From NCBI GenBank assembly GCA_036381835.1, contig DASVCA010000102.1:1-64000 (forward strand): a stretch of 64,000 bases of DNA. Direction: 5' to 3'. The translations under genes and the position numbers were made by a program. Origin of the DNA: DASULK01 sp036381835 (lineage in GTDB: Bacteria; Actinomycetota; Actinomycetes; Mycobacteriales; Micromonosporaceae). Positions within the stretch are counted from its first letter, which is position 1; the number at the start of each line of letters is the position of its first letter. Positions 63,746 through 64,000 of this stretch are shown piece by piece. The notes under the pieces are model-generated. The model saw only the letters and a program-made list of their open reading frames with translations, did no database searches and was not told where the DNA came from.

Positions 63746-64000
63746 TCACCGGCCATTCCGGCGGACCGGTCGGAGCCGCAGCCGTCGGGCGACGGCGACC
63801 AGCAGCGTCCCCCCGGTGACCGTCCCGGCCAGGAGCGGCACCCAGTCGCCCAGCCGCACGTACGGCGTGTCGGCGGCGGCCAGCGGTACGTCCACCACGA
63901 AGGTGCCCCGATGCTCCGGTGGGATCCAAGCGAGCCGCCGCCCGTCGGCGTCGAACGCCGTCGAGGTGCCGCTCATCTGCACGAGTACCGCCGGCCGTCC
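63746..64000 (-). CDS. lnt: apolipoprotein N-acyltransferase, C-terminal part
   Basis: About 85 C-terminal residues are visible; the rest lies beyond the right edge. The segment QMSGTSTAFDADGRRLAWIP, then GTFVVDVPLAAADTPYVRLGDWVP, matches the end of the nitrilase-like domain of Lnt. It is followed by a final membrane helix (LLAGTVTGGTLLVAVARRL) and a basic tail. Lnt N-acylates the lipid-modified cysteine of lipoproteins at the membrane. Converges on the GNAT gene. Confidence 0.8.
   Translation of the reverse strand, partial: GRPAVLVQMSGTSTAFDADGRRLAWIPPEHRGTFVVDVPLAAADTPYVRLGDWVPLLAGTVTGGTLLVAVARRLRLRPVRRNGR

Overview
The window is GC-rich, gene-dense actinobacterial DNA and most resembles Micromonosporaceae. 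Evidence: very high GC, many GTG/TTG starts, many ATGA/GTGA stop-start overlaps, an SsgB-like sporulation/division protein, a DUF3516 Ski2-type helicase, a PptT/PptH-like pair, an actinobacterial sortase and a GPP34-family protein. The genus is inferred, not proven. The window holds one tRNA, no rRNA and no CRISPR array.

Layout. 1-1228: end of an enoyl-CoA hydratase gene and a coupled HSD10-type dehydrogenase. 1396-9688: a nine-gene, tightly overlapping plus-strand operon for the lower kynurenine pathway. It runs from kynurenine 3-monooxygenase through 3-hydroxyanthranilate ring cleavage, decarboxylation, dehydrogenation, deamination, oxalocrotonate decarboxylation, hydratase, aldolase and acylating acetaldehyde dehydrogenase, giving pyruvate and acetyl-CoA. 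9740-12946: small hypothetical proteins, an SDR, an SsgB-like protein and a PGPGW membrane protein. 12998-14104: tRNA-Val(CAC) followed by mobile-element remains (a truncated tyrosine integrase, an IS3-type transposase fragment, a decapitated DUF2332 gene). 14131-17162: a hydrolase and a secreted subtilisin with unusual C-terminal Cys-paired repeats. 17253-19516: SRPBCC protein and the metallophosphoesterase/phosphopantetheinyl transferase pair.

19572-29694: an aromatic-acid region with PaaI and PaaK, an IclR regulator, a branched-chain-type ABC importer with a fused permease-ATPase, a metallo-beta-lactamase-fold protein and an FAD hydroxylase. They plausibly import, activate and hydroxylate an aromatic acid under IclR control. 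29822-38846: hypothetical protein, amidohydrolase, Tex, sdhCAB and a divergent LysR regulator. 38849-47447: HrpA helicase, a DUF559 protein flanked by two copies of a palindromic repeat, DUF3516 helicase and TrmB. 47605-52764: candidate sortase substrate and sortase, exonuclease III, PAC2 protein, lysozyme-like protein and a membrane-anchored CBM35-like protein.

52857-58120 is the most interesting region. It is a five-gene minus-strand operon encoding an OleA-like ketosynthase, a family-2 glycosyltransferase, an OleC-like AMP ligase, a short P450 and an OleD-like reductase, with no OleB. This suggests an undescribed, possibly hydroxylated and glycosylated beta-lactone (or related head-to-head fatty acid) pathway. 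58200-64000: small membrane protein, GabD1-type dehydrogenase, PP2C phosphatase, GPP34 protein, APC permease, GNAT and the C-terminus of an apolipoprotein N-acyltransferase.
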